44,452 nt of DNA from NCBI GenBank assembly GCA_049999725.1, contig JBNGIS010020632.1, forward strand, positions 1 to 44,452, given 5' to 3'. A model generated the notes under the pieces. It was not told the origin of the DNA. It ran no database searches and saw only the letters and a list, made by a program, of their open reading frames with translations. Each line of letters begins with the position of its first letter. Position 1 is the first letter of the stretch. The translations under genes were made by a program, and so were the position numbers. Of the stretch, positions 43,517-44,452 are shown piece by piece. The stretch comes from Haplomitrium mnioides. Lineage: Eukaryota; Marchantiophyta; Haplomitriopsida; Calobryales.

Positions 43517-44452
43517 GGTTGGTATATTCCCAGTGTCTATCAGGTACTGTTTTGGTAACAGTCCAGGTCGGGAAAGTGTCAAACAGATGATATGAAAAGG
43601 GTAAACCGATGTGCAGTATGATCAGTACTGCTGTCTCCGCTTGTTGCGGGGATGTTTTAGATCGTTGTACCTGTTTATGTTTTCTTCTTAATGTGGAAAA
43701 CAAAAAAGAAAGGGAATGAACTGAAAAAGAAATGTCCTCTAAAAAGAGAGGAAAGGTAAATGTGCTAAAGAGAAAAGAAATTGCAGAGCTGTACTGGAAA
43801 ACTACCCTGTAATATGTTTCTAGGTCGAGTAGATGTTGTATTGCTGTCGTTGTTGTCGCTCGTTGTTCGCCCTTATCAGTTGTGGTCCACTTTCATATAA
43901 GCGTTTGAAGCACCAGGTTGATGATTGGAAAGAGTAGGTGACGAACTTCAATCATCAAGTATGAACAAGTAAAACAACTTATCGCATCCCGTGGATTAGT
44001 GAGGAGGCAAATGGGAATGAGGCACAGTCACTGAAGGGGCGTGGGAGCAAAAAAAAAAAGAAGAGGGTGAGAGGAACACTGCCGCCGAAGATAGCGAAGT
44101 AGCAAAAGGAGAAGCGTTGCTGTCGAAGTTGAGTGATGAGCAAAATAGAAGGAAAAGCACACCCGCTGAAGGAAGCGCAGAAGCCAAAAACAAACAGAAG
44201 CCTCCACCACTGAAGATGTCGAAGGAGCAAGAGGAAAAAAAAAGGAACGCATCCGCCGCCGAAGAGAATGCTTGAGGTATCAACAGAAAGGAGAGATAAC
44301 GCACCCGCCGAAGAGAGCGCAAGAGGAGAAGTCCGCCGCAGCCGCAGTGAGCAAAGTAGCAACAGAAAGAAGGAGAGAATGCACCCGTCGCAGCCGCAGT
44401 GAGCGAAGTAGCAACAGAAAGAAGGAGAGAAATGCACCCGCCGAAGGAAGCG
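43517..44452 (-). other. Copia B leader (5' end outside the window)
   Basis: Over 900 bp upstream of gag on the minus strand, purine-rich on the plus strand. It contains a 152-residue open frame (44437-43979, minus) rich in Phe, Leu, Ser and Cys with no recognised domain. That is probably a by-product of the repeats; I do not call it a gene. Confidence 0.6.
44334..44446 (+). repeat. 52-bp tandem repeat in copia B leader
   Basis: Units start at 44334 (CGCCGCAGCCGCAGTGAGC) and 44386 (CGTCGCAGCCGCAGTGAGC); each continues AAGTAGCAACAGAAAG, and a third begins at 44439. Looser copies of GCACCCGCCGAAGAG-AGCG occur back to about 44060. Confidence 0.85.

Larger units (their letters stand above)
37783..44452 (-). 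mobile_element. Copia B: least damaged element of the A/B/C family, 3' LTR to leader
   Basis: Minus-strand element with its 3' LTR at 37783-37928 and polypurine tract at 37929-37938. Gag to integrase is one long frame, followed by RT with the repeat insert and RNase H. The leader runs off the right edge, so the 5' LTR and target duplication cannot be seen. Lesions are few: a stop with frameshift at 41129-41131, a stop near 41079 and a stop at 38760-38762. Confidence 0.92.

Overview
The window is repeat-dense nuclear DNA of a land plant. It holds three related Ty1/copia retrotransposons, a fourth unrelated copia element, a decayed CACTA transposase, a villin exon, and three decayed copies of an unusual intron-containing gene. 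The introns, plant-type copia proteins, plant villin and plant initiator-tRNA primer site all point to a plant. The level of nesting suggests a large genome such as a fern, lycophyte or gymnosperm, but I cannot name the species. I see no intact host gene.

Layout, left to right. 1-4620: copy 1 (+) of a gene whose product joins a ParB-like N-terminal domain to a beta-class DNA adenine/cytosine-N methyltransferase, with its 3' region. 4640-6412: CACTA (En/Spm) transposase remnant (-). 6416-13720: copy 2 (-) of the ParB-methyltransferase gene, 5'-truncated and split by copia element D (7893-13559). 13722-18793: copy 3 (-), with four exons. 19062-19076: a TATA region between copy 3 and a divergent, decayed, transposase-like gene (19248-21241, +). 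21544-31755: copia element A (+), split by a 2,431-bp insertion. 31771-34035: 5' part of copia element C (+). 34041-35903: LTR-like sequence. 35930-36354: villin exon (-). 36360-37782: C/T-rich leader-like sequence with an assembly gap. 37783-44452: copia element B (-), running off the right edge.

Two things stand out. First, the ParB-methyltransferase family carries arrays of a 24-bp unit built on a near-perfect palindrome (consensus core GTCCATGCGCGCATGGAC) in equivalent introns of two copies, and related units in its 3' flanks. Several units have changed both arms together so that the inverted repeat survives. A divergent transposase-like gene beside copy 3 carries the same kind of core. 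ParB proteins are classically palindrome binders, so a self-encoded DNA-binding and methylating mobile unit that carries its own site arrays is a testable idea. Second, copia elements A and B both carry an in-frame insert of about 220 residues, made of 12- and 16-residue GPFV/GPLV repeats, inside the reverse transcriptase between the first catalytic Asp and the YGLKQ motif.

Every large coding unit here carries stops, frameshifts or truncation. Element B is the least damaged.
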